NCBI GenBank assembly: GCA_012932295.1
Contig: JAAONU010000019.1
Span: 22,577,908 to 22,641,907, forward strand
Direction: 5' to 3'
Length of the DNA stretch: 64,000 nucleotides
Origin: Cyclina sinensis
Taxonomy: Eukaryota; Mollusca; Bivalvia; Venerida; Veneridae
The position numbers and the translations under genes are program-made. The stretch's first letter is position 1, and each line of letters starts with the position of its first letter. The notes under the pieces were generated by a model, which was not told the DNA's origin, did no database searches, and saw only the letters and a program-made list of their open reading frames with translations. This document shows positions 10,903 to 23,014 of this stretch, piece by piece.

Positions 10903-13900
10903 CTGTAAGATACATGATCATCATTAAGAGATGACGAAAAATTGTACGTCAATGATAGTGGACCAATGTTAAATGAGTGCACATGGCACACTATATCATT
11001 ACGTAAGAGAAGAAAATGTATCACAATTCCGCCTGTCACACTTAAATTGTTATTACGCTGTTGGCACCAACAGACATTCCAACTGATCCTTCTGTAAAGT
11101 ATCTGAACGAACAGTTCCTTCGTTCACTACAATTTCCATTCAAATAATCAACAGAAAAGAACGTGTTGATTTCACTCTTGTTTAAGCTTAGACTGAATTA
11201 AGAAAGAAATTAAGCGCATTTTGCAATACTATAAATAAAGGTACTAAAGCTTAATTTGTTTAAACGATGTTTAAGGTAATTCTTTACACACAAAAGGATC
11301 CTATGAAGAGCTACCTAAATAGTTTAATATTACTCAAAAACGCTTACTCTCCATCCAGAAGATGTCGGTGCCTTTACACATTTTGGCAACTTTTTCGGAC
11401 ACCATGTGTTCGGATAACTTTCGGCTTGTACTCTTCCATTTCTCTTCTTCCTTCCCTTCCATCCTCATTCGCTGTTTGATCAAGATCCACCTAAAAAGAA
11501 ACGATAGGTCACAGGTTTTGGTCTGCAGTCTTCTGTTTCTATGTCTCTGAATGTAAACATCATTTAGGAGGGAAACAGACAGAACAGAAAACAAACGCAT
11601 GACCAGTAAGTTGACAAGTCAATCTACCAAACTGCCCCACATAAGCATATATGAAAGATATTTTATTGTTTACCAGCACAGATCTTATACAATCAACAGC
11701 GACGAAACAGGTCGATACTGTAGTGTAAACTCCAATCAGTGGTATTTGCTGATCTCGGCGATCTTCAGATCTTTAAGATGTAAGCCCCTATTTATGTTTG
11801 CATTGGAAAAAAGAAACTACTTTATATCATTACATTTTATGAATTGTTGTTTTTCCCGGATAGAGTGTAGCAGATTCGATCGGTAATAGTGTTTTTCTTT
11901 TTAAAGTTTATAGCATTGATCAACAGCTGCACAATATAAAAAAAAGTGCGCCGTGGTGTATATACGTAGAGCTTTTTGGCCCAGTAGGACTATACTAACC
12001 CGGAGGACCGCGTTCGAATCCCGTTAATCGCAATTTGACCAGTTACGTCCTCAGTGCCTCCATTCGGCGTAATAAAAGATCAAAACTCAAGAAACAGTGG
12101 TTAATATAATTCAAATGAACTTAATAAAGGTGATGTTAAATTATAACGTTAGAACGGCCAGTAATAAGAATATGTTGTAAAGGGTACCTCGCCATTTGTA
12201 TAGTCAGAGGCATCGTTGCTTGGTGACTCTGTTTCATTCATGTAGCGTACATAGCATGCACTTCTCTCTTTTGTTTCTGAGTCAACATATCTTTCAACTA
12301 CAAGGCCCTAGAATGAAAAAAAAGCGAAGTAAAAATTCACAGCATTAAGCTTCCGCATGGGCTTCTTTCTCTGTATAATATGCTAGCATATTCTTTACAA
12401 CAATACATATTCTTTCACAAAGAACAAAAAGCTCAGAATTCCGCGCTACAAAATATGTGACCAGTTACAACGTGTACAACTAAAATTATCCATTTTTGAA
12501 AGTCATCAGTGATCTTCATAGTCATAATTGTCTCTAAATTTAGGCCTACACCAATTAATTTTTAATGATGCAAAAATCTACGTCATCTTTTTAAACCAAT
12601 CAGCGTAATGAATGGAAAGATACTGTGCTTACATTCTTGAAGTCATAGACAGTTTCAACCTGGTTTGGAACTCTTATTTCAACTTCTTTCTTTGTCACTT
12701 TAGTTTCCTCTTCCACAACTTTGCCGTCACTAGTACGGAAGATCTGACGTGCCTCCTATATAAAAGGTAAAAGAGAACGTAAGAAATTTCCTTGATAGGC
12801 TAATGACTAATTAGCCCAGAGGCATGACATGTCGGGTCTGAAATTCCAATAACAAAAGTGCTTATAATCTAATTGGGGGCCGATTAAGACAGTTAACATT
12901 TCGAAAGCTAAGAGAGACTTCTATGATGCGATGTGTCGATTGAGACTTAAAATGTTAGACGGTATATAGAAATTTGTATTCCAGAAAGTTTTTACCTTAA
13001 AGGAATTGCAAAGTTAGTCTTTGTATTAAAGGGAATTACTCTTGGGTGATGTCATTTAAAGAGTTATGACATAAATGTCTCTCTACAAATTGTTAAGCAA
13101 AAAGGATAACTACGAACCATGTAGTTGTCTTTGGTTATTTTAGTTCCGAGGTAAACAGATACAGCAACAACCGTGGCAACAAGAACCAATGACGTCACAC
13201 CAACTACGAACCAAACAATGGGTCTAGTTTTCCTCGATTTGACGTTCTGTAAAAAGGAATGATTTCTAAAAACTATTTCTTAATTTGAGTTTAAAGTATT
13301 AGTTTAGTTTAAATTCATTTATTTACGTCGATTGGGAAGCAAGTTCGTGCAACTTATATTAAACCCTCTCAGTGACTGCTTCCTGGGTTCAAACCAGTAC
13401 TGGCACCGAAAGTGAGGAATGTGGAATGTCACATGAGACTCTCACCCTTGGTGGGATTCGAAACAGCAACTTTCGGATCGGCAATCCGAAGCTCTAACCC
13501 CTCGATCACGACTCCTCCTCCTCCTCCTCCTCCTGAGTTTAAAGTATTAAGTTCCAGGGTATCAGCTAATCTTTGTTTTTTTTTCTCTCGAAGTAGCTTT
13601 CTAAGCCCACTGTTGTTCATTTTGACAGACCAATCAAATGCATCGCTGACGAAATTGTCATAATCCCCGAATGAAAAAATATCAATATCTCATTGGTTAA
13701 AAAAATAAATTTAGAATTGTTAAAAATCGTCAAAAATCTCACAACTTTGTATGATTATAGATATTAGTATAGGCTACAACGGATTCTTATGAAAATATCA
13801 TTTGGGTAACAGTAAGTGGTGTAAATCAGCCGTCTAAATGAATCTTTTAAAGTATTGACATAACTGTGTTACAACAGACCTTGGAACAAAAGGTATAAAG

Positions 13901-14330
13901 TAAATGTATTTGAAAAAAAGCAATATGGCTTCATAACAAACACAAGTTGTTGTGTATGTAAATGTTGATTAGCCACACATTTTAACAAGTATCCCATATA
14001 TTTGTGTGTGTTGATGCTTGTAAAACGCAACCATTCATTGCCATAAAGCACGAAAACAAAAATCACGGTTACTCTTATCTAGAGAAAGGTCTACCTAATC
14101 ATAACGACTGAGTATATAGAATAGTTTACTCCGCCCAAACATTTAAAAGCTGTGGAAGCTGTTTTCTTTTACCTTGAATATAATTTTATTATATTCAAGT
14201 TCTCTGATATAGAAACTAAAACAAAAGTAAAAGACACTAAGTAATAAACTAAGTAAAAGACACTAACCTTTTCATCCTGCACTACTACCGGGACTGTCTT
14301 TTCTCCTTCCATCCCAAAAGTAAGCTTCAT
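10697..14330 (-). CDS. BRICHOS-domain type II membrane protein, six exons, complete
   Basis: Exons on the minus strand: 14330-14268, 13246-13118, 12755-12633, 12307-12188, 11522-11348 and 10902-10697 (816 bases, 271 residues plus TAA). A short cytosolic N-terminus is followed by basic KSRKTRP and one membrane helix (WFVVGVTSLVLVATVVAVSV, about residues 32-51). The linker then leads to the BRICHOS domain, with its conserved Asp (VYDF) and two cysteines (SACYV and AKMC, followed by DIFWM). BRICHOS proteins (chondromodulin/tenomodulin, ITM2 and surfactant protein C groups) are type II membrane proteins whose domain aids folding of a C-terminal peptide. Here that peptide is a cysteine-rich tail. 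The exon 4/5 junction is the weak point. A better-looking acceptor at 11490 breaks phase, so the CTGCAG acceptor at 11524-11523 was chosen; a missed small exon is possible. An ATG at 14312 is an alternative start. Confidence 0.8.
11945..12050 (+). repeat. tRNA-headed SINE-like fragment, family C
   Basis: GCGCCGTGGTGTA is followed 60-70 bases later by CGCGTTCGAATCCCG, a near-consensus box B. It lies in the intron between exons 4 and 5 of the BRICHOS gene. A real tRNA fold cannot be drawn, so a SINE head is preferred. Confidence 0.5.
13325..13515 (-). repeat. SINE family A, tRNA-headed, near full length
   Basis: On the minus strand the head reads CGTGATCGAGGGGTTAGAGC (box A), then an anticodon-arm-like CGGATTGCCGATCCG and GTTTCGAATCCCACC (box B). 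The tail, in plus orientation, is GTCGATTGGGAAGCAAGTTC. The copy at 52705-52882 shares both the head flank (GGTGGGATTCG) and the tail. It lies in intron 1 of the BRICHOS gene. Confidence 0.75.
13512..13534. repeat. (CTC)n microsatellite
   Basis: About seven CTC units directly beside the SINE head. It may have grown from the SINE's 5' junction. Confidence 0.85.
14173..14199. repeat. Perfect 11-bp palindrome with 5-nt loop
   Basis: CTTGAATATAA and its exact complement flank TTTTA, in intron 1 of the BRICHOS gene close to the exon 1 donor. Two direct copies of AGTAAAAGACACTAA lie beside it (about 14227 and 14253). Confidence 0.75.
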
Positions 14331-14383
14331 TTGAATATGAACTGCTGTCTTGCCTTCTAGTTGTTGAAAAAGTAAACGCAGTT

Positions 14384-14393
14384 CTTTATATAG
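14384..14393 (-). promoter_or_regulatory. TATA box of the BRICHOS gene
   Basis: On the minus strand the motif reads CTATATAAAG. It lies about 55 bases upstream of the ATG at 14330, which would place a start site near 14355 and excludes the more distal in-frame start at 14402. Confidence 0.55.
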
Positions 14394-14399
14394 TATTAG

Positions 14400-15730
14400 C
14401 AATCATTTGCAAATAGTTTGCTTCAACGCCCACATCCAATCACTGAATTTCTCGAGTGTTCCTGGGTATTTTGTTCTGATAAAAAAATTTCTGACAATCT
14501 TAAGGCCAAAAAGAAAAGCTACGATGATGCATGGTTGCGTCTGCCCAGTCACTTAAGTCAGTTGCTTTAAGCCATTTTATGTATGGTAGCGACCAGAATG
14601 AATTGCGATGGAGGAATTCTGCTATTAGCTTTCAATTGATGGCTCCCTGACCCCTCACATTTGCATGATTTAAGTAAGAAATACAGTTATATTTTCACCA
14701 CAAACAAGTATTTTACAAAAGAGCACATGGTAATGTTTGTGGGTAAAATCTATTGTTATAAGATTTAAGAGTCATGCTGTAGATCCATGAACCCCCCTCC
14801 TCACGACGACAACTAGCAATTGTGATATATAGGGGGTCATATTTTTATTGTTTTTGCATTGTTCTGTTCAGGTGTCTTTCAACATAAGTCAACTAGTTAT
14901 ACAACTTCTACCTGTTTGTAACTGAAAAAATGCTTTATTAGGAATGGCTTTATGCAAGAGTGTAATTCTGTGAAGACTTGGCAGATGCTAAGGCACTGAG
15001 TTTATTTTGAAACATCAGCGTCTTTAGATTTTCATTGCCTTTTTGGGACTTCTGTGCCAAAACAGTGGCATTAGGACATGTCAACATTTTTTTCGGCAAA
15101 AGCCGCTGTTTCAAAGAATTTGCAGCGACAAGGTATCAGTTATACTGTATTCGACAAAAAAAATGACATAAACGAGTTCAGAATAACAAATATTGCGATG
15201 ACAAGGCCTTGTTTTTAGGTTAAGACGCAGTAATATAGTTTCGGTAAAAGGGACGAAAACACTTACAAAAACACGGCGATACAACAAGAATCCTGCCTCC
15301 AACAGACTTAGCGTCTAGTGGACTACATTTTTGTATATACTTTGGTTTCAAAACAGCCGCATACCAATGCAATATTGAGATGAAACATTTTGCAATACTA
15401 CTGATGTTATCTTCCTAGTAATTAGGTAATATATATCTTTTCCATGAAATAAAACTTATTCAATCAAGATAAAGCTCTGTAAAGATGTGTCAATTAAATC
15501 CCCCAAGGTACCTGGTACATTCAGTACCCAATTTAAGTTCCCCTACGCATAAAAGTAACAAATCAAAACATTCCAGTGAAAAGAGCGGGTTTTACCCTCA
15601 GTTAGTGTCGATGAGTAACAGTTACAATTCGTAACAGGATTGGTAGATGATAGACGAAATCTTGTTTTGAACGAAGATTTTAATTATGTTAGCTTAAAAG
15701 CTTCAAAGAGACGAACTTTAAAAAAAAGGA
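14400..15730. other. Intergenic, nothing recognised
   Basis: AT-rich DNA without motif-bearing frames. The minus frame at 15111-15302 has no recognisable domain. Confidence 0.5.
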
Positions 15731-15739
15731 GAAAAATAA

Positions 15740-16620
15740 GCGTTGAACACCTTGAACATAAACTAAGTATGTGCTAGATGTGTCCCGAGGTTATTATCGC
15801 AGGAGCAAAAAGCAGGTCGTGTACGTTGTTCTGAAGCATCTGTCCGCCAATTTGACAGGCAGGGCCAACGATTTCTTGACCGAATAATTACTCCAGATAA
15901 AACTTGGCTTCATTACTTTGACCCTGAGTCGAAACAAGCTTCTAAGGTATGGAAGACCACTTCACCACCCCTTCTAAAAGAGCGAGCATCAAAGTCCATG
16001 ATGAAAGTGATGTTTGTTTTTTATATGGACATCCAGGGATTGCTGTTGCAACATGCCGTCTCGGAAGGACAGACTGTCCATAAAGAAAACTATTAAAAGG
16101 TAATCACTTTTAAAATTTACTTTCGTGTATTTACATTAATTTAGATAATAGTTTTGAATTGGTTTTTTTTCACGCTCTCATTTTCTTACCAAAATTATTG
16201 ATCCCGAATTTTGACCGCCTTTTTCTGCATTCTCGTTTCAGGTGATTTGATATATGCTGTCTGGAAGAACCGTGGTGCCGATGACGCGGAAAATCTCATT
16301 TTTCATCAGGACAACGCTCCGAGACATCTTCCTGAAGACACGCTGATGACCATTGACTAGTCTTGGACATCCTCCCTAGAGTCCTGACTTAGCTTCCATG
16401 GATTTTGCAGTGTTCCCGCGTTTGAAGTCGTTTTTACGCAAAAGACAGTTGATTCTGTGCTTGAACTTCGAATGGCGGTAAAATATTGTTGAAAAAGTCT
16501 GAACATGACTGGTGCCCTATCATATATTCTACTTGCTTTAGGAAATGCACAGAGTGTGGCGGGGAGAATGTTGAGAAGATGTAATGTTTGTGACGTCATT
16601 TAAAAGTGCTATGTGAGTTG
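15740..16620 (+). mobile_element. Mariner-type transposase pseudogene with an intron-like gap
   Basis: Translation across frames gives VCARCVPRLLSQEQKAGRV, then RIITPDKTWLHYFDPESK, then FHQDNAPRH and SPDLASMDFAVFPRLK. These are the mariner blocks that carry the three catalytic aspartates (TPDKTW, HQDNAP, PDLASMD). It is dead: TAG inside the HPP.SPDL block, a TAA near 16092 and several frameshifts. Between the second and third blocks a 142-base segment (16100-16241) starts GTAATC and ends in a pyrimidine tract and TTTCAG; removing it brings the homologous blocks together. Mariner transposases normally lack introns. Terminal inverted repeats were not found. Confidence 0.85.
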
Positions 16621-16639
16621 TTTATAGTGTTTGTACAAA

Positions 16640-17850
16640 TTGTTGTTTTTTCAACATTGTTGTGTGTAAGTAAATGGAATTTTGTGAATGTATTAAAGAC
16701 AATCTCCCACTGCATGTGATTTCATTTTTAATATATTAAGATTTTTTAACGAGTTATTGCCCAAATAATTTAATTTATGAATGACCGTCGTATTAATTGC
16801 ACTTTTAAATCACTGAAAATAATTATATTTTGACCAAATGTACGTGGTTTTGTCTTTAAATGATAACGTTTCTCAAAAAAGAAAGGTTTTATTTCATCCA
16901 GATAAACACTTTACAACAATCAAACTAACAAATCTATTTTTTTATATATTCGTTTTATTTTGGTGAGATGCGAATTTATTACAGCGCTGTTGAGCATTCA
17001 TCTCGACTTATTAAACATCTTCTGCACTATTGAAAAGTTTGATTGTTTTACCTGTATGCAAAATGAAATGGATCTTCCATTTCAACAATCACAATTTGAT
17101 TTTACTTTAAAAAAATATTTGAAATATATACATGTTATTGCGACAAAAACTATAATTAAGTTAATAACTGGTATCGAGTAATGCCGCGTGATGATTTATC
17201 CTGGCTTACATCTCGGGTGGGCACATTTTAATGCATATCTATCTATATTGTATATCAATACGGAGCAAGCAATTCATTTCTTTTCATTACAATTAATGCA
17301 ATGACTAAAAGTGCATTTTTCTATAAACGGGGAGTCATTCAGCATTTACATCTATTTTTCCGTGATTAATAACCATACTGTACTTCATTTTCATGAAGAA
17401 CCTCTCGCAAAATACAGTCCTTTTAGCGTAAATACCTATTGAAAAAATGGTAATATCTTGTTAGTTCGTTAAAATGTTTTATCCTGTTTCTACTGCATTT
17501 CCTGTTAGGGTGACCGGAACTAAGTGATATCCTCTCAGTAGGTCACGTGGTTAGCTTTATTTTTGTAATTATGTATTCCTACACGAGGTAGTGCACTCGT
17601 TACAAATACTGACACTTTACTGTTGTGATTATTATATGAAGAGTGACTATGTTATGAACTGAAGTGATAAATTATATTCTAATTGTTTTTGTCGAACTCT
17701 TGTTTTTCAAATCATGACGTTTTTATGGAACTATTTTACTAGCCTGTCATGTTGCAGAGTGGTTATAAGCTGTCAAACTGAGGCCCTGAAGCTGTTTCAA
17801 ATCCGGATAAATATAGTTTTGATACTTATTTTGTTGTAGAAACAGGATAA
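16640..17850. other. Intergenic, nothing recognised
   Basis: AT-rich, with short open frames such as 16960-17181 lacking domains. A TCACGTG E-box occurs near 17542, without a gene beside it. Confidence 0.5.
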
Positions 17851-17851
17851 G

Positions 17852-17989
17852 TCGAATACAAGGTTGGTGCCGAGATGGTGGAGGTTTATCCGGTTCGCCG
17901 CGAAAGCAAAATCTTGACTCGCTAAAGCTCGCCAAGATACGCTTTCTCACTCACCGGATAAACCATCTCAGCGCCAACCATGTATTCTC
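17852..17989. repeat. 138-bp foldback (near-continuous palindrome)
   Basis: The left arm GAATACAAGGTTGGTGCC...GAGATGGT...TTTATCCGG...GAAAGC...ATCTTG is mirrored in the right arm (CAAGAT...GCTTTC...CCGGATAAACCATCTC...CCAACCATGTATTC). The centre is at about 17920, where GCTAAAGC leaves almost no loop. The arms are about 65 bases and imperfect, with one 4-base insertion (GGAG) on the left. GC content is higher than in the flanks. Confidence 0.8.
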
Positions 17990-18296
17990 TATATATTACT
18001 TAATCGTTAATCTATGAAGGATTTGTACTTTTCTGCAAAGGATACCACTACCACCATAGTAGCTAAAGAAATTGCTGTGTTCTTAGTGTATGTTTTAGCC
18101 ATAAAAATCGCTTGATTTCGGATGAATGAGTCTGGTTCATTCTTCTTATTGTATTCAGAGTAAAATTTCAACTTTTCCGCCGCCTTACGTTCTTTTACGA
18201 CATATTTTTAAATCACATACTGACAATAAACAGGAGATTAAAATCCAAAGCTAGATTTACTATAACACTCCAGCAAAAAAAAGTTCTGTTCTTATA

Positions 18297-18352
18297 GTCG
18301 GTCGATTGGTCGGCCAGTCGGTCGGTCGGTCCGTCAGTCGGTCGATTTGTCA
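18297..18352. repeat. Degenerate (GGTC)n/(GTCG)n tract
   Basis: Repeating CGGTC/TGGTC tetramers (for example CAGTCGGTCGGTCGGTCC), close to the left end of the element at 18468. Confidence 0.8.
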
Positions 18353-18467
18353 GCTAAACAACGTATTTCATTGGTCGCTACACTGCTGGGCCTTCAAATA
18401 GCAAATACCTCTTTTAATGACAATAAATTTATGCCCAATTCCTTTTGTTTTTTGTTTTTGTTTTTTA

Positions 18468-19660
18468 TGCCCCCACAAAGTGGGAGCATATAGCGTTGCA
18501 CTTGTCCGTCAGTCCGTACGACCGTACGATAATACGACCGTACGTCTGTACGTACGTCCCGAAATTTTGTGAACGCAACTCCTCTTAAACCGGATGGCAG
18601 ATTTTGCTTTCAGGGATGAACAACCTTAATGTGTAGATGAAAGTAAAGAAGGGATTTTTGCTTCGACCAAATTTAACGGAATTATGGCCCTTTGTTGTTT
18701 GTACGTCTGTACGTACATCCCGAAATTTTGTGAACGCAACTCCTCTTAAACCGAATGGCAGATTTTTCTTAAACTTTCAGGGATGAACAACCTTAATGTG
18801 TAGATGATAGTAAAGGAAGGAATTTTTGCTTCGACCAAATTTAACGGAATTATGGCCCTTTGTTGAAATTTTCACTATATACCATATAACCAAATAAATT
18901 TGTGAACGCAACTCCTCATAAACCGGATGGCAGATTTTGCTTAAACTTTCAGGGATGAACAACCTTAATGTGTAGATGATAGTATAGGAAGGGTAATGTT
19001 TTTTACTGGACCTGACACACCTGGGGTTTCTATACTTTAATCTGTAGTTAATTTTTATGTGTAACATTTTTTTAAATTTTACCTGCTTACTTTAATATCA
19101 GCAACATGTAATTACTTGTGTGTCTCTTTCTTCGTCTTCGCTAATGTGATTCCTCATAGTACATAAATATTTACAACATTTTATGTCGACTATTCAAAGA
19201 ATAAGGAGGTCTATTGTACTTGCGGCGTGGCTATCGGGTTAAAGTTTAAGGGCAAGCTTCTCATTTTCACTATTTCTTCCCTTTCTATTGCAGATATTTG
19301 GTTCAAACTTGGCTGTAGACTGTGTCATTCCATCAAGGCCCATAACTCTGTTAAGCATTTTTATTAGTTATTCCCCTTTTAAGACTTTGAAAAATCTTTA
19401 ATTTCAGGCTTTTATTATACCTTCAAGCACTAAGAATAGTCAAGCGTGCTGTCCATCCGACAGTCCTTGTTTCAGTATAAAATATCTAATTTTGAAATAA
19501 AAGGACAGCATTAATAATATACAAAACACCTCAATTCATTTGCAACTACAGAAAAAAATTGTTCCCCACCTAAATCTTACATACAGAATATACATGCTCT
19601 TGTTTATGAGCACTTATGCATAGTGGGGGCATCCGTGTCCTATGGACACAGTTCTAGTTG
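18468..19660. mobile_element. Hairpin-ended repeat element with three tandem modules
   Basis: The left end TATGCCCCCACAAAGTGGGAG forms a hairpin with GCATA. The right end carries ATAGTGGGGGCAT, so ATGCCCCCAC is present inverted at both ends. The right end continues with GTGTCC/GGACAC (a second hairpin) and GTTCTAG followed by T, which resembles a Helitron 3' end (hairpin, then CTRR-T). Inside, a module starting TGTGAACGCAACTCCTC occurs three times (about 18568, 18728 and 18899). No protein-coding frame, so it would be non-autonomous. The Helitron assignment is tentative. Confidence 0.65.
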
Positions 19661-21390
19661 TTATCTCTTTCGGCTAAGTTCAAAAATAGCGTTTATTATG
19701 GCACATACTGCTTACTTTAGAACGTTAGTAACCTTATTTTAATGTAAATCTTACTTCTATAAATTTCGAAAAAAAAGTCGTCCAAACCATGCTTTGTTTG
19801 AAATGACTTTTTACGTTTTTGGTTTATTCTGACACAGAATATGTGACGTGTCACAATAAAAGGGGTCCTATGGCTGATTTCTTTCTATCGGATTCTGATT
19901 TTTAATAGAACCGTACTGACTAACTTTTTTCCTGCAAGCGAAAATATATATACATGTTCTATGTGTATCATATTCATGCGATATATCATATTTATTCGAA
20001 ATTAATGTATGAACGGTTGCTTGCAAACTGATTTGAATGACGTCATTAAAATGCCGTTAACATAAGTTAACATCAGGCGAAAGTATTTTTCGACGTTATT
20101 TTAATGTTTCTTTTTTCTTTTTTTATACACACCCATATGTCTCAAATTGTCGTCTGTTTTTTACCTTGAAAACTTTGGTGTCTCGATTTTGTTACGGTGG
20201 TCTAGAAAGCAGACAAGATTGTGCTTAATGTAAACAGAAGACTTATGACATAATGATAAATAGTAAAAAAAATCTGTCTTCATGTCTGTATTATTTCAAT
20301 AGATTATCATCAATGGCGGTTTTATGTTTCACAATGCACACCAATATCATATCAGTGTAAAGTTGGTTCTTATTTAATCATCTCCTTCAGGAAAGTTAAC
20401 TTTAAGAAACAAAGAGGTACATTTATTTCATATTTAATACAATCACGAATTATAAAAAAGAAAAGAAAAACAAACACATTGGCCCTTTTTCAGCTAAGGG
20501 CTCAACCTTCTTGTTCAATGTATTTGTGAATCCACAGACTCTGTTATAGCAATTACTGAAATTGCTTAAACGAATTGTTGTAATGCGCGGTATTGACGGA
20601 TGTAACTTGGTCCATGTTTGTACCAACTCGTTGAAAGAGATAATACTATCAGTGATACACGTTTGCGATAGTAAGGAATTAAAGTTTCATAAGGCAGTAG
20701 TTTTTCCAGTTTTAGCTCACCCGAGATTCTGCTAGTGATGGTGTTTTATAAAGGACCAATGGCCGTGGTCCTTCTTTCTTCTCCTAACTGATTTGCCAGT
20801 TTAAGCAAAAATCACAAAATATGTGCTTGGTTAACATCTTTCAGATTCTTTCATATCGATACAAATACGTCCAAACATAATTCAAGGTGCCATGAAAACC
20901 ATTATTAGAACTCGACGTTTTTGTTAATCCATCTCAGAGACTGTTTAGCAATTTTCACGATTTTACAGAATAGATTAATATCGTATATGCCAGAACGATT
21001 TGTTGGGCTATCTAAGATTGAAACAGGTTTGATTTATGTAGCCAATGGAAACTATTTATATAAATATATGAAAAATAAGAAATCACCCTTCAGACTTTGT
21101 TGGACCAGGAACTGTTCAAATCTCTGAAAACTGTTACATCTCAAAAACAGTTAAACTATTTTTCTTGAGAGATCTAGTAAACTTTAGCACGGATTTAGAG
21201 CTCCCGACCCATAGAGCTCCTGTCGTCAGTAAAGCTCCTCTATCTTGATACATGGACTGTTGAAACAAGTAGAAGTATTTGTTGTTCTGAGAGCCTTCTA
21301 TGACGTTACTGAAAAAATACAAATAGAGAATATAACTGAATTTTGACAATTGCCCCTTTTCTACAATAGAAAATTTCTTATTGGTAATAA
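19661..21390. other. Intergenic; fragment of a 'TTTAGCTCACC' repeat near 20710
   Basis: Mostly AT-rich and featureless. Around 20705-20900 it begins TTTTAGCTCACCCGAG, the reverse of the AGCTCACC end seen near 3675, so a fragment of a shared dispersed repeat is likely. No supported gene. Confidence 0.4.
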
Positions 21391-21399
21391 ACGTGTGTA

Positions 21400-21960
21400 T
21401 GATTAAAGCATGGTATGATAACGGTTTTCCATTTGTAAAGGATATTCTAACTAGAGATGGGAATTTTATTTACAGGAATCAACTTTAAAATAGTACCGTT
21501 GTATCTTAAGCCAATTTTTCAGGAGATGAAAGGTAAACGAACAATATATAACATTGTTATCCTGAACAAAGATAGGCCAACGTGTGAAGCTAATGGAATA
21601 ACGTTTTTGGAAATACATATGTACCTGGGTTTTTAATATCACTAATATACATATGGCTCCAAATGACAATTATACATAGAATCTTAGAAACAAATTTCCC
21701 GATGTATAAAATGAATTTAGTGACACCACAGTTATGTACTTTTTGTAAAATTGAAATTGAAACTCTACTTCATTTGTTCTGAGAATGTGACATTAGTCAA
21801 GCTTTGATAACAGACTTTAAAGAATTATTGAAAACGTAACTAGTAGTTGTATTATAGACAGGAAATCTTTTATACTTGGATATACCAAAAAGAGTTTCGA
21901 ACGCTATATATGCTATGTCTAGAAATGAAAATTTGTTGTTTTTTTTATGTAAAAGGAAAC
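21400..21960 (+). pseudogene. C-terminal fragment of a LINE ORF2
   Basis: One frame reads RILETNFPMYKMNLV, then PQLCTFCKIEIETLLHLF and, after a TGA, ECDISQ. This matches the C-terminal cysteine block of L1/Tx1-like ORF2 proteins (C..C....E...HLF..C). Upstream frames hold earlier remnants interrupted by stops. No palm domain is visible. Confidence 0.6.
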
Positions 21961-23010
21961 ATGTCATACCATCTTTGATCTAGCGGGTAGAGCTTATCAT
22001 ATTATTTTACGCTATTGACAAACTGTTTACACGAGATAAAAATTTTATATCATTATTCTTGTAAGGTAAGTTGAGGATGGTTCACCGACTTCTACTTAAC
22101 CTATGACGCGCAAAATAAACGGGGTTATACCCGAGCCCGGGGGTCTAAAAACAGCAGAAGTATTCTTAGTGCAACTTAAAAATGGTGATTAATATGATGA
22201 TGGTGATGATGAAGGTGATGAACACTATCATCAGTTGTTCTAATAAAGATGATTTTGTTTTATCAAAGCTCGGATCGTGACCGATCCCTTTTAAAGTTGA
22301 TACGTATGACGCAGAGAGTCCCTGCTCGCTTCATGCTGCGTGACGCATTATTGCCCTCATGTCGGTCATTGCACATACGATTAGCCTGGTGTGACTATAA
22401 CTAACTTGTTACTGCTAAGGAATACCGAGATGTCCATATAATGGAAACCATTTAGCTGTCTATTACCTAGATAATGAGTAAATCTGACAGGTAAGGAAAA
22501 GCTAAGATCAATAAGACTGAAATGTTAGTAACGTTGTGAACCGTACCGTTTCTATGGAAACATTACAAATCGAAATCTATCGATAAGCAAGCTACGACAA
22601 TGAGGAAGTGAACGAGAATATAAACCTATAATGCGCTTAGACACTGGTCTCCTGTAAATATAATACACACATATATAGCGAGGCAGTATTGCTTCTCTGG
22701 TGCAAATTTTGTTCATATTCCTCTGTTTCCCGGCCAATTACGTTTATTTTTCTTTCAAGGCCAATCTGTGTGAATTTCATATATTTAGTTTCAAGCGCTC
22801 ACTGCTATTCTGTTGTTTTATTGGAATTTTATTTTTCCGGTTTGATTTCAAATTTCAAAACCAAATATGCATACTACATTTGTACTTATCCTTCTTTTTT
22901 CATAATTACATCTTTATTCGCCTTATTAATTATACTTTTTCTTTTATAAATACGTTAATATGAAAGAATATAAGGCATCGTCTTATGACCATTTCATATG
23001 ATGGTTGATA
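21961..23010. other. Intergenic, nothing recognised
   Basis: A short GATGATG/GATGAAG run occurs at about 22193-22222. Overlapping plus frames at 22689-22963 are hydrophobic only because the DNA is T-rich. Confidence 0.5.
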
Positions 23011-23014
23011 TTTG

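Noticed and set aside
22689..22963. Hydrophobic plus-strand frames
   Set aside because: T-rich DNA gives Phe/Leu/Ile by composition; two frames are open at once.
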